NCBI RefSeq assembly: GCF_002005305.1
Contig: NZ_CP014782.1
Coordinates: 620,001-684,000, forward strand
Direction of reading: 5' to 3'
Length of the DNA: 64,000 nt
Source of the DNA: Shewanella psychrophila
GTDB lineage: Bacteria; Pseudomonadota; Gammaproteobacteria; Enterobacterales; Shewanellaceae
Shown: in pieces, positions 43,881-53,264 of the stretch
Numbering within the stretch: position 1 is the first letter of the stretch
Layout of the letters: each line of letters begins with the position of its first letter
Program-made: the position numbers and the translations under genes
The notes under the pieces: generated by a model
Told to the model about the DNA's origin: nothing
The model's database searches: none
What the model saw: the letters and a program-made list of their open reading frames with translations, nothing else

Positions 43881-45815
43881 TTAAGAAGACTTACGTACTC
43901 TCAAGTACCACTCAGATAAGAGTCTGACTTGCTTCTTGGTGTAGCCTTTCTCCATCATACGATTGACAAAATCATCGTGTTTACGTTGATCGTCTGTGGA
44001 TGTTTTGGCATTGAAAGAGATAACGGGCAGCAGATCTTCCGTATTAGAGAACATCTTCTTCTCGATGACGGTTCTGAGCTTTTCATAGCTGGTCCAAAGA
44101 GGATTTGATCCCTCATTATTGGCCCGAGCCCGCAATACAAAGTTGACTATTTCATTTCTGAAGTCTTTGGGGTTGCTGATCCCGGCTGGCTTTTCAATTT
44201 TCTCTAGTTCAGCGTTAAGTGCCGAACGATCGAATAGCTGACCGGTATCAGGATCTCTATATTCCTGATCTTGTATCCAGAAATCTGCATAGGTAACATA
44301 TCGGTCAAAAATATTTTGTCCATATTCGGAGTAAGATTCCAAATAGGCTGTCTGTATCTCTTTACCGATAAACTCTACATATTTAGGGATTAAATACCCC
44401 TTGAGAAATTCCAGATAACGTTCGGCGGTGTCGGTGGGAAATTGTTCCTGCTCTATCTGGCGCTCAAGCACATAGAAGAGGTGAACGGGGTTGGCCGCTA
44501 TTTCACTATGATCGAAGTTAAATACCTTAGATAATATTTTAAAGGCAAAACGAGTCGATAAGCCCTGCATCCCTTCATCTACACCAGCATAATCACGATA
44601 TTCTTGATAGGATTTTGCTTTAGGATCGGTATCTTTCAGGCTTTCACCGTCATAAACACGCATCTTAGAGTAAATGGATGAATTTTCTGGTGACTTGATA
44701 CGGGATAGCACACTGAACTGAGCTAAGGTTTCCAGTGAACCTGGTGCACAAGGGGCATTAAAGAGTTCAGAATTAGACAGTAACTTTTGGTAGATCTGTA
44801 TTTCTTCTGACATCCTCAAGCAGTAGGGCACTTTAACGATATAGACCCTATCCAGAAACGCTTCATTAGTCTTATTATTTCTGAACGTTGTCCACTCTGA
44901 TTCGTTAGAGTGGGCTAGGATTATGCCGCTGTAGGGTAGGGCTGACAGACCCTCTGTACCATTATAGTTGCCCTCTTGGGTTGCTGTCAGTAGCGGATGA
45001 AGTACCTTGATAGGTGCTTTGAACATCTCGACAAACTCCATGATGCCTTGGTTTGCACGACACAAGGCACCTGAGTATGAGTAAGCGTCAGCATCATTTT
45101 GGGCAAAATGCTCGAGCTGGCGAATATCTACCTTACCGACCAAGGAAGAGATATCTTGATTGTTCTCGTCTCCAGGCTCCGTCTTAGCGATGGCCATCTG
45201 ATCTAGAATGGCGGGAAAGACTTTTACCACTCTAAATTTTGAAATATCACCGCCAAATTCATGCAAACGTTTTACCGCCCAGGGCGACATGATGCATTTC
45301 AGGTAGCGGTTGGGGATCTTGTATTCGTTGAGTAACAATTCACCGTCTTCATCTGGGTTAAATACACAGAATGGGTGATCGTTAACAGGACTTCTGACGC
45401 CATCAGCCATAAGTACATAAATAGGCACTTTCTGCATCAAGTCTTTCAGCTTTTCAGCAAGTGAGGACTTACCGCCACCGACGGGACCGAGAAGGTACAA
45501 TATCTGTTTCGATTCCTCTAAACCTTGTGCGGAATGTTTAAGGTAAGCGACTATTTGCTCTATGGCATCCTCCATACCATAAAAATCTTTGAATGCTGGG
45601 AACCGGGAAATTAGCCGGTTTGAGAAAATTCGACTGAGAATTGGGTCCTTAGAAGTATCTGTGACTTCAGGCTCCCCGATAGCCATTAGCAACCGTTCGG
45701 CAGCCGATGCATAGGAACTTCGGTCTTGTTTACAGATTTCTAAGAACTCTTGCAGTGAATACTCTTCGTCGAGTTTCTGTTCGTAGCGCTGTTGGTAATG
45801 CTCAAAAATGCCCAT
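43881..45815 (-). CDS. yeaG: PrkA-type serine protein kinase YeaG
   Basis: The 644-residue protein equals E. coli YeaG in length. The N-terminal AAA-type PrkA domain shows the Walker A GPVGGGKSSLAEKL (about residue 112). The C-terminal third is the PrkA kinase-like domain. The family is linked to nutrient stress and stationary-phase adaptation. First gene of the operon with yeaH 47 bp downstream and ycgB last. I looked for a sigma-54 promoter upstream because the E. coli genes depend on it, but found no convincing GG-N10-GC element. The start ATG is preceded by a GGGGGTGG-type purine-rich site. Confidence 0.94.
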   Translation of the reverse strand: MGIFEHYQQRYEQKLDEEYSLQEFLEICKQDRSSYASAAERLLMAIGEPEVTDTSKDPILSRIFSNRLISRFPAFKDFYGMEDAIEQIVAYLKHSAQGLEESKQILYLLGPVGGGKSSLAEKLKDLMQKVPIYVLMADGVRSPVNDHPFCVFNPDEDGELLLNEYKIPNRYLKCIMSPWAVKRLHEFGGDISKFRVVKVFPAILDQMAIAKTEPGDENNQDISSLVGKVDIRQLEHFAQNDADAYSYSGALCRANQGIMEFVEMFKAPIKVLHPLLTATQEGNYNGTEGLSALPYSGIILAHSNESEWTTFRNNKTNEAFLDRVYIVKVPYCLRMSEEIQIYQKLLSNSELFNAPCAPGSLETLAQFSVLSRIKSPENSSIYSKMRVYDGESLKDTDPKAKSYQEYRDYAGVDEGMQGLSTRFAFKILSKVFNFDHSEIAANPVHLFYVLERQIEQEQFPTDTAERYLEFLKGYLIPKYVEFIGKEIQTAYLESYSEYGQNIFDRYVTYADFWIQDQEYRDPDTGQLFDRSALNAELEKIEKPAGISNPKDFRNEIVNFVLRARANNEGSNPLWTSYEKLRTVIEKKMFSNTEDLLPVISFNAKTSTDDQRKHDDFVNRMMEKGYTKKQVRLLSEWYLRVRKSS

Positions 45816-46003
45816 ATTCCACCCCCTGAAACGCCTAAAAAGTGTGTAAGCGATAACGGAAAACTAGTCTCCTACTTTTAATATTAGACCTTAAAAATGA
45901 ACTGCGTCATAAAAAAGTCAAATAAAACAAAGAGAAACAGTTGCAAATGCAACTATCGCACTTGTAAGTCGAGGGCATTTTAGTGGAAGTTGTCGAGAAG
46001 CAT

Positions 46004-46027
46004 AAAAAAAGGAGCCGAAATGGCTCC
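46004..46027 (-). terminator. Terminator of sodB
   Basis: On the minus strand GGAGCC, ATTTC loop and GGCTCC are followed by seven T residues. It lies about 45 bp after the sodB stop. Confidence 0.9.
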
Positions 46028-46072
46028 CTATTGTCTGTGCGCTAGGTTTTATCCAGACACTTTTTCGGCTAG

Positions 46073-46654
46073 TTACGCGAAATTTTTGTTAACGAAATCC
46101 CAGTTAACCAATTCCCAGAAATGAGCCATGTAATCAGGACGTACATTACGATAATCAATGTAGTAAGCATGTTCCCAAACATCAACCGTCATAATGGGCG
46201 TAACACTGCTATCAGTCAGTGGTGTTGCAGCATTGCTAGTATTAACAATAGCGACGCTACCGTCAGCATTTTTAACTAGCCAAGTCCAAGCGCTACCAAA
46301 GTTGTTTACTGCTGAATCGGTGAATTTAGCCTTGAACGCTTCGAAAGAACCAAATGCCTCATCGATAGCCTTAGCTACTGCCCCCGTTGCTGCGCCGCCG
46401 CCATTTGGTGATAAACAGTTCCAGTAGAAAGTGTGGTTCCAAATCTGTGCAGCATTGTTGAAGATACCGCCAGTTGAGGTCTTGATGATCTCTTCAAGGC
46501 TTTTTTCAGCAAGTTCAGTACCATCAACTAGGCCATTTAGCTTAACGACGTAGGTGTTGTGATGCTTACCATAATGAAATTCAATCGTCTCTTTGGAGAT
46601 ATGTGGTTCTAGTGCGTCTTTAGCATAAGGTAATGCTGGTAGTTCAAAAGCCAT
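46073..46654 (-). CDS. sodB: Iron superoxide dismutase
   Basis: SodB dismutates superoxide in the cytoplasm. The 193 residues equal the E. coli enzyme. Metal ligands are visible: His in FHYGKHHNTYV, His in QIWNHTFYW, and Asp and His in VDVWEHAYYIDY. The Gln in NAAQIWNHTFYW is typical of the iron type. The start MAFELPALPY at 46654 is preferred over an upstream ATG at 46666 because it matches the family N-terminus and has GGAG 7 nt upstream. grxD lies divergently, as part of a neighbourhood shared with E. coli. Confidence 0.97.
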   Translation of the reverse strand: MAFELPALPYAKDALEPHISKETIEFHYGKHHNTYVVKLNGLVDGTELAEKSLEEIIKTSTGGIFNNAAQIWNHTFYWNCLSPNGGGAATGAVAKAIDEAFGSFEAFKAKFTDSAVNNFGSAWTWLVKNADGSVAIVNTSNAATPLTDSSVTPIMTVDVWEHAYYIDYRNVRPDYMAHFWELVNWDFVNKNFA

Positions 46655-46861
46655 GAGTTGCTCCACTCTAAGTTAGGTTTATTATATTTCTAGAATCTAA
46701 TTCTACTTGAAAATTCCCTATCAGTATCTGCAATTTCTCGATTAAATCAATAAAAATGTTTATATTTAATAACCCTTTAAAAAGTAGGTTTTAGTTCTGG
46801 GTAAACCTGAAGTACAATAGGATAAATTATTAGTAATTGTGTGTGCAGTTTAGGAATTGAA

Positions 46862-47209
46862 ATGGAAACAAATGAAACAGTAGAGAAAATCAAGGCACAA
46901 ATCGCCGAAAATCCAATCATAGTCTACATGAAAGGTTCTCCCAAATTACCTAGCTGTGGCTTCTCGTCTCAAGTTGCTCAAATCATGATCAACTGTAATG
47001 CGCAATTCGCGTTTGTTGATATTCTACAGCATCCAGAAATTCGTTCTGAGTTGCCTAAATACGCGAATTGGCCAACATTTCCACAGCTTTGGATTGAAGG
47101 TGAGTTGATCGGTGGTTGTGATATCTTGACTGAAATGTATCAAAAGGGTGAGCTGCAGACGCTAATCATCGAAACAGCTGCAAAGCATGCTTCTGAAGAT
47201 AACGCTTAG
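46862..47209 (+). CDS. grxD: Monothiol glutaredoxin Grx4 (CGFS type)
   Basis: GrxD binds and transfers [2Fe-2S] clusters and cooperates with BolA proteins. The 115 residues equal E. coli GrxD. The CGFS active site is in LPSCGFSSQVAQI (about residue 30), and the glutathione-binding WPTFPQLWI and GGCDI follow. ATG 46862 with TAGGA 7 nt upstream is chosen over an upstream codon at 46841. It is monocistronic and ends in a terminator shared with uraA. Confidence 0.96.
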   Translation: METNETVEKIKAQIAENPIIVYMKGSPKLPSCGFSSQVAQIMINCNAQFAFVDILQHPEIRSELPKYANWPTFPQLWIEGELIGGCDILTEMYQKGELQTLIIETAAKHASEDNA

Positions 47210-47234
47210 TTTTAGTGAAGCGAGTCAGCCAAAA

Positions 47235-47261
47235 AAGCCTTTCAAATGAAAGGCTTTTTTT
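47235..47261. terminator. Bidirectional terminator between grxD and uraA
   Basis: AAGCCTTTC, an AAAT loop and GAAAGGCTT are flanked by A and T runs on both sides. It lies between converging genes. Confidence 0.9.
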
Positions 47262-47329
47262 ATGGGAGTAACAATCATAACAATGAATATTAAGTCACTT
47301 CCGGGTCTGATTTTTAGACATCAGAGTCT

Positions 47330-48553
47330 TTAGGAATCAGAGTCATTAGGCATTGGTAGTAACAGATTCATGGTGATAGCGACTATTCCGCAGAGGCTGA
47401 TCCCAGTCAGACTAAATGAGCCTATTCCGAAGGCCATGCCACCGATCCCGAAGACCAGAGTCACACCGACGATACAGAGATTTCTTGGCTCAGTGAGATC
47501 CACCTGATTCTTAATCAGTGAATTTAACCCTACCGCCGCGATAGATCCAAATAATAGACACATGATACCGCCCATCACTGGGACGGGTATGGTCAACATG
47601 ATCGCGCCGAGCTTACCGACGAAAGCGAGAATAATCGCGGTAATGGCGGTCCAGGTCATGATCACCGGGTTAAACGACTTGGTGAGCGTGACAGCACCAG
47701 TCACTTCCGAATAGGTGGTATTTGGCGGTCCACCGAAGGCTGAGGCGGCAATGGTTGCCACACCATCACCAGCAAGGGTTCTGTGCAGCCCTGGCTTCTT
47801 CAGATAATCTTTACCTGTGACGTTTGAGATAGCAAGTATATCGCCGATATGTTCTACGGCTGGCGCGATGGCTACGGGGATCATAAATGCGATGGCATGC
47901 CAGTTAAACTCTGGGGTGACGAAATTGGGCATGGCTATCCAACTGGCCTGAGCGACAGGGGTAAAGTCGACGATACCAAAACCGAGACTTAAGCCATAAC
48001 CCACTACAATACCGGCTAAGATAGGCATCAATCTGAAGATCCCTTTCGCAAATATGGCGATGCCGATTGTGGTAAGTAAAGCTGCGAGTGAGATGATTAA
48101 CGCGATATTTTGCTCCACTAAAACGAGGGAGCCATCACCACTCTTACCCATGGCCATATTGACGGCGACCGGAGCTAAGCCCAGACCAATCACCATGATA
48201 ACGGGTCCGATAACGACGGGGGGAAGTAAACGCTTGATGAAGCCATCCCCTCGAACTTTGACCAGACTGGCTAAAATTAGGTAGACAACACCGGCTGCCA
48301 TTAGCCCGCCCATGGTCGATGGGATCCCCCAAGTTTGAACGCCGTACATGATAGGGGCTATAAAAGCGAATGAAGATGCGAGAAAAATCGGGATCTGTCT
48401 CTTAGTGATTAACTGGAAAACCAGTGTGCCTATACCTGCGGTAAACAGGGCAACATTAGTATCTAATCCTGTCAATAAAGGCATCAATACCAAGGCGCCA
48501 AAAGCCACAAATAGCATTTGAGCCCCTTGAAGGGCGAGGGAAAAGTTTTTCAT
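47330..48553 (-). CDS. uraA: Uracil permease UraA (NCS2 family)
   Basis: UraA is an inner-membrane uracil/proton symporter of the NCS2 family. The 407-residue protein is almost entirely hydrophobic with about 14 segments. It shows the substrate-site helices with FMIPVAIAPAVEHIGDILAIS (Glu and His) and GDGVATIAASAFGGPPNTTYSE, both typical of uracil permeases. E. coli UraA has 429 residues. uraA-hda adjacency is also seen in E. coli. Here the upp gene is not next to it within the window. Confidence 0.93.
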   Translation of the reverse strand: MKNFSLALQGAQMLFVAFGALVLMPLLTGLDTNVALFTAGIGTLVFQLITKRQIPIFLASSFAFIAPIMYGVQTWGIPSTMGGLMAAGVVYLILASLVKVRGDGFIKRLLPPVVIGPVIMVIGLGLAPVAVNMAMGKSGDGSLVLVEQNIALIISLAALLTTIGIAIFAKGIFRLMPILAGIVVGYGLSLGFGIVDFTPVAQASWIAMPNFVTPEFNWHAIAFMIPVAIAPAVEHIGDILAISNVTGKDYLKKPGLHRTLAGDGVATIAASAFGGPPNTTYSEVTGAVTLTKSFNPVIMTWTAITAIILAFVGKLGAIMLTIPVPVMGGIMCLLFGSIAAVGLNSLIKNQVDLTEPRNLCIVGVTLVFGIGGMAFGIGSFSLTGISLCGIVAITMNLLLPMPNDSDS

Positions 48554-48750
48554 TATTATCTCTGTTATTGGGTACCAGGCTAATGTTAACAGTATGGGAC
48601 AATTTTAATAGTAATTAGTCTCGCACTTGCTTGAGTTTTATGTAAAAACAAAAAACGCCATAGAAACGATGAAATAGCCAAGTGAATGATCTGGAGTGAA
48701 CAAAGATGTGATACAATTTTGCTATCTTGTCTCCCGTTAGAACAGTGAAG

Positions 48751-49851
48751 ATGCTGAAAACCTTATTAAACTCTTCGATTTTTTGTGTTGGCTATTTATT
48801 GTTACAGGCCAATGTAGTGAGTGCTGCCGAAGTTAATCAACTCGATGAAACCTTAGTTTCGGTTGAGTCCCGTTCCGTTGCCCTGCGACAAAAAGCCATT
48901 TCTATTGGGCTGAGGGAAGTGGTGCTTAAAAACTCAGGAACCAAAGCATCGATCTCTCATCCCAGTGTTCAGGCCAAGGTGAAAAATCCTTCCTCTTTGC
49001 TCAGTCAGTTTGGTTACAAAGAGGTCGACGGCGAGCTTTATTTACAGGTAAGTTTCGATCATCAACGCATCATCAAGCTATTGAGAGATGCTCAATTACC
49101 TGTCTGGGGCAAACAGAGGCCTTTGACCTTGATCTGGCTAGTTGAAGACGATGCAGAAGCAAGACAGATCGTTAACGATGAATCTGTGCTTGATAGCCGG
49201 GAGCTATTTCAATCGGCTTCAGAATCAAACGGGGTACCTTTACTGTTTCCAGTCATGGATCTCGATGACAATATGAATGTAACTCTCAATGATATCCGCG
49301 GTAAGTTTGTCGACCAAGTTGCTAGGGCATCACAGCGATATCAGGCAGATTATTTCGTCATGGCGTCTATCGATACCCGCGGAGAGTCCACCAAATATAA
49401 TTTTGCTTTATACCCCAAATCCAGTGACGAAACCTCGCTGAGTCCTTTAACGAGCAAAAGTAATACGGTCAATGATATCGATACCGCCGTAAAGGAAATT
49501 ATCGCGGGAGTGAGTGAGTATTATGTCGGACGTTATGCAATTGCAGATTCCGGCAGTGCACTCGATAGTTATGTGACTTTTGTTGATATTACTGAATTGA
49601 AGCAACTGGTTGAAATTGAAAAATACTTCAAGCAACTCAGTGCCGTAAAATCAGTTCAGCTGACTCAATTGCAAGGCACTTCGGCTAAGTTTAAATTAGA
49701 TCTGTTTGGTACTGAAGAAGATCTGCGCAGATTAATGAAACTTGAACCTAGAGTCAGTGTCTTGGATGAAGCTATGCCAGTGACTGATGATGGATTCGAT
49801 CCACTTCCTTCTAACGAAGTGCATGGTCCTGAGTATCGTTGGCGAGGTTAG
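48751..49851 (+). CDS. DUF2066 domain-containing exported protein
   Basis: The 366-residue protein has a signal peptide (MLKTLLNSSIFCVGYLLLQANVVSA) and the DUF2066 domain, including SRSVALRQKAISIGLREVVLKNSG and the later PLTLIWLVEDD. The family is widespread in gammaproteobacteria near hda or purM and has no known function. A periplasmic location is inferred. ATG 48751 is chosen because it begins the signal peptide directly. A TTG at 48727 is in frame. The gene lies 76 bp upstream of hda on the same strand and may be cotranscribed. Confidence 0.82.
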   Translation: MLKTLLNSSIFCVGYLLLQANVVSAAEVNQLDETLVSVESRSVALRQKAISIGLREVVLKNSGTKASISHPSVQAKVKNPSSLLSQFGYKEVDGELYLQVSFDHQRIIKLLRDAQLPVWGKQRPLTLIWLVEDDAEARQIVNDESVLDSRELFQSASESNGVPLLFPVMDLDDNMNVTLNDIRGKFVDQVARASQRYQADYFVMASIDTRGESTKYNFALYPKSSDETSLSPLTSKSNTVNDIDTAVKEIIAGVSEYYVGRYAIADSGSALDSYVTFVDITELKQLVEIEKYFKQLSAVKSVQLTQLQGTSAKFKLDLFGTEEDLRRLMKLEPRVSVLDEAMPVTDDGFDPLPSNEVHGPEYRWRG

Positions 49852-49927
49852 CCCGTAATATGAATCTTTAGGTACTCGTGTTAAAATGAGAGCTTAAGTG
49901 TTACCCGTGTAATTGAGAATTATCTGA

Positions 49928-50638
49928 GTGAAATCTAACTCACCACTGCAACTGTCTTTGCCTGTACATCTACCCGATGATGAGACCTTTAACAGCTACT
50001 ATCCCGCGGCGGGCAACGATGAGCTTATTCAAAGCTTACAAGCCTGCGCTGAAGGAGCTGCTCATCAGGCTGTTTTTCTTTGGGGGCCTGTCAAGTCTGG
50101 CCGAACTCATCTGATGCATGCTGCTTGTGCTCATGCGAACGATGTTCAAAGAAGTAGTTTCTATTTACCATTAGGGATACATGCCAGTATTTCACCCGCC
50201 TTATTAGAAGGCTTAGAGCAGTTAGACCTGATCTGTATCGATGATGTCGATGCAATCGCTGGGCATCCCTTGTGGGAAGAAGCTATTTTTGACCTGTATA
50301 ATCGAGTCTCTGAAAATAACAACTGCAGCTTAATCGTTAGTGCCAGTGTTTCGCCCACGGATTCTGGTTTTGTTCTTGCTGATCTTGTCTCTCGCATGCA
50401 GTGGGGCCTCAATTATCAGTTACAACCTATGGCCGATGAAGAGAAATTAGCGGCGCTGCAGCGACGTGCTGCCATGCGAGGCTTACAACTCGAGGAAGAT
50501 GTGGGGCGTTTCTTACTCAATCGCTTAGCCAGAGATTTGAGAACCCTGTTTGATGTGCTCGATAAATTAGATAAAGATTCACTCGTGCATCAGCGTAAGC
50601 TAACCATTCCTTTCGTTAAGAAGATGCTTAGGTTGTAA
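49928..50638 (+). CDS. hda: DnaA regulatory inactivator Hda
   Basis: Hda stimulates hydrolysis of DnaA-bound ATP together with the DNA-loaded sliding clamp, which prevents re-initiation. The 236 residues match the family (233 in E. coli). The N-terminal QLSLPVHLPDDETF is the clamp-binding motif. The AAA+ domain carries a modified Walker A (GPVKSGRTH), Walker B (LICIDDVDAI) and sensor segments. The start is GTG at 49928. A non-ATG start is also used by E. coli hda. Confidence 0.95.
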   Translation: MKSNSPLQLSLPVHLPDDETFNSYYPAAGNDELIQSLQACAEGAAHQAVFLWGPVKSGRTHLMHAACAHANDVQRSSFYLPLGIHASISPALLEGLEQLDLICIDDVDAIAGHPLWEEAIFDLYNRVSENNNCSLIVSASVSPTDSGFVLADLVSRMQWGLNYQLQPMADEEKLAALQRRAAMRGLQLEEDVGRFLLNRLARDLRTLFDVLDKLDKDSLVHQRKLTIPFVKKMLRL

Positions 50639-51087
50639 CGATACCAATCGGTATTACACTCATGAAAAATTGGTAATGGCTCAGGTTATATCATTCCGAG
50701 TAAGTATCTGATCATTCAGCGGGAGTTCAAAGCACTGTAGGCAAGGTCTATATTTGCTCCTGCAATATAGACATTCACCACATCCATGTGACTTGCGAAT
50801 GTTTGAAGCTAATAGTTATTCTCGGCAACAAGCTCCTGCGTTGCTCTACCTCCTGCATCCATGCAGTCGTATATCAAGAACATTCAACGTAGCATAAAGG
50901 GCTTTGCCCTTTGCTTTAAACATCAGCCGCACTGCGTGAGGCTCTCAGTGTTTCCATTTCGGTGTGCACTGACTTATAAAGGGAATAACCATTTTCTCAT
51001 CAATGCGCCTAGAATTGAAAAACTGAGCGTCTCTGAACTGACCAGATAATTATATGGAATGGTATTATTACCAGTTTTTTATGCCTA
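50639..51087. other. Intergenic region filled by a probable MITE
   Basis: The 449 bp between hda and the lipoprotein gene hold no credible gene. Nearly all of it is covered by the element annotated at 50644-51062. An open frame within it (50861-51049) has low-complexity basic sequence and is treated as chance. Confidence 0.5.
50644..51062. mobile_element. Probable Shewanella-type MITE
   Basis: The ends form an imperfect terminal inverted repeat. Left TACCAATCGGTATTA (50642-50656) aligns with the reverse complement of the right end TTATATGGAATGGTA (51050-51064) in 11 of 15 positions, and a TA dinucleotide flanks each end. The right end sequence (GACCAGATAATTATATGGAA) is of a kind I recall as repeated in Shewanella genomes. 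No transposase is encoded. Length about 420 bp. Confidence 0.5.
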
Positions 51088-53076
51088 TTATTGGCTTTCG
51101 TTCATCTTATGCCTGTCACCGCTTATCCTCAATTCGGGGATAAATTGTTGTTCTTGAGGTACGTTAGGAGCGGTTGACTGCGCAGGGGACATTTTCTGCA
51201 GAGCCAGGGACAACTGAGATGAAATCGTTAGATTCTCTAACCAAGACTGGCCTTGAGTCATCTGGATTGGCAAAGGTAAATCTCCGATAAGCTGACTGCC
51301 ATCTAATGTAGGTAAAATTTGATTGATAACGAAGGCCGCTCTTTGAGGGATCGTAGAGCCAGAACTTTTCTCACCGATGCGTCCGCGTTGTCCCCAGTCA
51401 ACTGTAATACTGAACGCGGTGGCGTTGTCCGGGTTATCAGTAATGCCAACATCACGCATTATTCCATATCTGTAACTCATCATGGCTTCTTCGAACAACA
51501 TGGCAGTATCTTCACGGCTGGTTGAATAAGCGTAATAATCTGTTGCATTGTCATCGGAGAAGAAGCCTGTGATGTCACTTGGCAGATAAGCTTGCTGCGC
51601 AGCTGTGGCAGTTTCGCCTCTGAAACTGACGTCGGCGAGGCTATACATCTCGTTGCTCAAGAGGGGATATAAGTTCGTGACTTGATCGGATATTAATTCG
51701 TCAGCCGCAGTGCGGCGATTATAGTGATCTAACAAGGTTTGGTTATCGACAGGAATTGTGTCGTAAATTGAACTTGGGAAAAAATCATTGGCATGGGCGA
51801 GTTCATGGAACAAGAGTGAGGATAGGTCTGGGCTCATCTGGACCATGGTGCGATCGGTTCTAAGCTCTCTGGGGCTCGAGTATGATACATAGGCATTATC
51901 TTTTACATAACGCCAGGGCATGATAAAGCCAAGCTGATTGCCAAATGCACTACGAAAATCTGCGGCTTCGTTTATCACATCACGCTCTTCGGCGAGTAAC
52001 CAAAGATCTGTTGGATCTAAGTAAATAGCGCCTGTGACCACCCAGTAAAATGATGGCCGAATATCGTAACTGATCACTATCGCTGTCACCGACTGTAAAA
52101 GTTGAGCAAAGTCACTGTTAGGATCCATATTATCGAGAAATGTTTCGAAATTTTCTCCCATCCACTGATGAGATACCTGGACTCTTTCCATTATCTTCTC
52201 TTTTTCAGAGAGGGAGATCGTTTGGCCCAGTAGAGGTAATGTCTGGATCGAACAAGGCGACAAGAGTTGATTTGAATAAACGCATGAATTGAGTGCGTTT
52301 TTATAGGTTGAGCTCTCTCTATAGGTAAATGTACGGGCAACAGGCTTATCGAAATAGGGTGAGGTTATACCTGATTCATTAGTGATTAGGGTCAGGACCT
52401 CATCAATAACCTCTTCTCCATCGACATTCCCTGTTGCTCTTAATATGGCGATAGTATCTGAGTCAACTGCGGGCGCCTTAAATTGAGGGCGTTCAATATT
52501 ACTGGTATCGATATTGAGTTCGGGCCCGGATGCGATACACCAGCTCAGATCCGATGGGATTTGATCGGCCAGAGCTCCCACTCTATCTGCTCTGACACTG
52601 ACATCGTTACCTTCAACAACCTGTTGGTCGCTGCGGACATTGAACTGAGTCCTGGTCATTGCCGAAACTGATATATTGAGTGTTTCATTGAAGGACATGC
52701 CGTTGCCTGAGACATTAACGGAGAAGCTATAGTCTCCAGCATCGGCAAACTGGAAGGCTAAAATAGGACTTTTTACCGATTTCAATATAAGGGGCTGACC
52801 AGCTGTTTGCAGCCAATTGAAAGCAAGATCTTTACTATCTGTATCACCTATTTTTGCGATTATGGCGGCGGATTGATTAGCGGTATAGGCAGGCTCGCTG
52901 ACAAATTCTAGGACAGAAGAGGTAGAGGTAACCGTTAATTGAGTTTGCTGTTCGCATCGATTCAAATTAGGAGGGGGTGGATCGATAGGTGTGTTGTTGT
53001 CCCCATCTGAATTACCACCGCCGCAGGCTGTTAGGCCTAAAACACTGGCTAGGGTAAGCGTGTTAAGTTTCCACAT
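51088..53076 (-). CDS. Lipoprotein with HExxH metallopeptidase-like motif
   Basis: The 662-residue protein has a lipoprotein signal (TLASVLGLTACGGG) and a Gly/Ser/Asp/Pro-rich linker. Two Ig/PKD-like beta domains (about 45-235) follow, the first resembling K319-type domains (LAFNWLQTAGQPLIL, DAGDYSFSVNV). The larger C-terminal region carries H424-E-L-A-H428 in LLFHELAHANDFF, which fits a gluzincin or metzincin zinc site. The third ligand is not obvious: Glu/Asp residues at about 450-520 are candidates. I do not recognise a named family. It is probably an outer-membrane-anchored protease or protease-like adhesin. No partner genes are adjacent. Confidence 0.75.
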   Translation of the reverse strand: MWKLNTLTLASVLGLTACGGGNSDGDNNTPIDPPPPNLNRCEQQTQLTVTSTSSVLEFVSEPAYTANQSAAIIAKIGDTDSKDLAFNWLQTAGQPLILKSVKSPILAFQFADAGDYSFSVNVSGNGMSFNETLNISVSAMTRTQFNVRSDQQVVEGNDVSVRADRVGALADQIPSDLSWCIASGPELNIDTSNIERPQFKAPAVDSDTIAILRATGNVDGEEVIDEVLTLITNESGITSPYFDKPVARTFTYRESSTYKNALNSCVYSNQLLSPCSIQTLPLLGQTISLSEKEKIMERVQVSHQWMGENFETFLDNMDPNSDFAQLLQSVTAIVISYDIRPSFYWVVTGAIYLDPTDLWLLAEERDVINEAADFRSAFGNQLGFIMPWRYVKDNAYVSYSSPRELRTDRTMVQMSPDLSSLLFHELAHANDFFPSSIYDTIPVDNQTLLDHYNRRTAADELISDQVTNLYPLLSNEMYSLADVSFRGETATAAQQAYLPSDITGFFSDDNATDYYAYSTSREDTAMLFEEAMMSYRYGIMRDVGITDNPDNATAFSITVDWGQRGRIGEKSSGSTIPQRAAFVINQILPTLDGSQLIGDLPLPIQMTQGQSWLENLTISSQLSLALQKMSPAQSTAPNVPQEQQFIPELRISGDRHKMNESQ

Positions 53077-53217
53077 CTAAGGGGACTCCCGTTATTAATT
53101 AGTTTAATTATTATTTAACGATTGTTTTAACTAAAATATAACACGAGATTTAACATTCAAGCACGAGTTTTCTCTGGGCATTCTTGTGACATTAGGTATC
53201 TGTGAGTGACTAGTAAC

Positions 53218-53239
53218 AAAAAAGCGCCCTGAGGCGCTT
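53218..53239 (-). terminator. Terminator of the arsC-DUF2069 genes
   Basis: On the minus strand GCGCC, TCAG loop and GGCGC are followed by six T residues. It lies about 25 bp after the DUF2069 stop. Confidence 0.85.
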
Positions 53240-53264
53240 TTACTGTGTTTAGTCATTGACCTGA

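Noticed and set aside
45930..45980. Possible sigma-54 promoter for the yeaG operon (TTGCA-like elements on the minus strand)
   Set aside because: The required GG at -24 is not present at the right spacing from the TTGCA elements, so the match is too weak to call.
50861..51049. 62-codon open frame downstream of hda
   Set aside because: It lies inside the putative MITE, has no ribosome site and its composition does not look protein-like.
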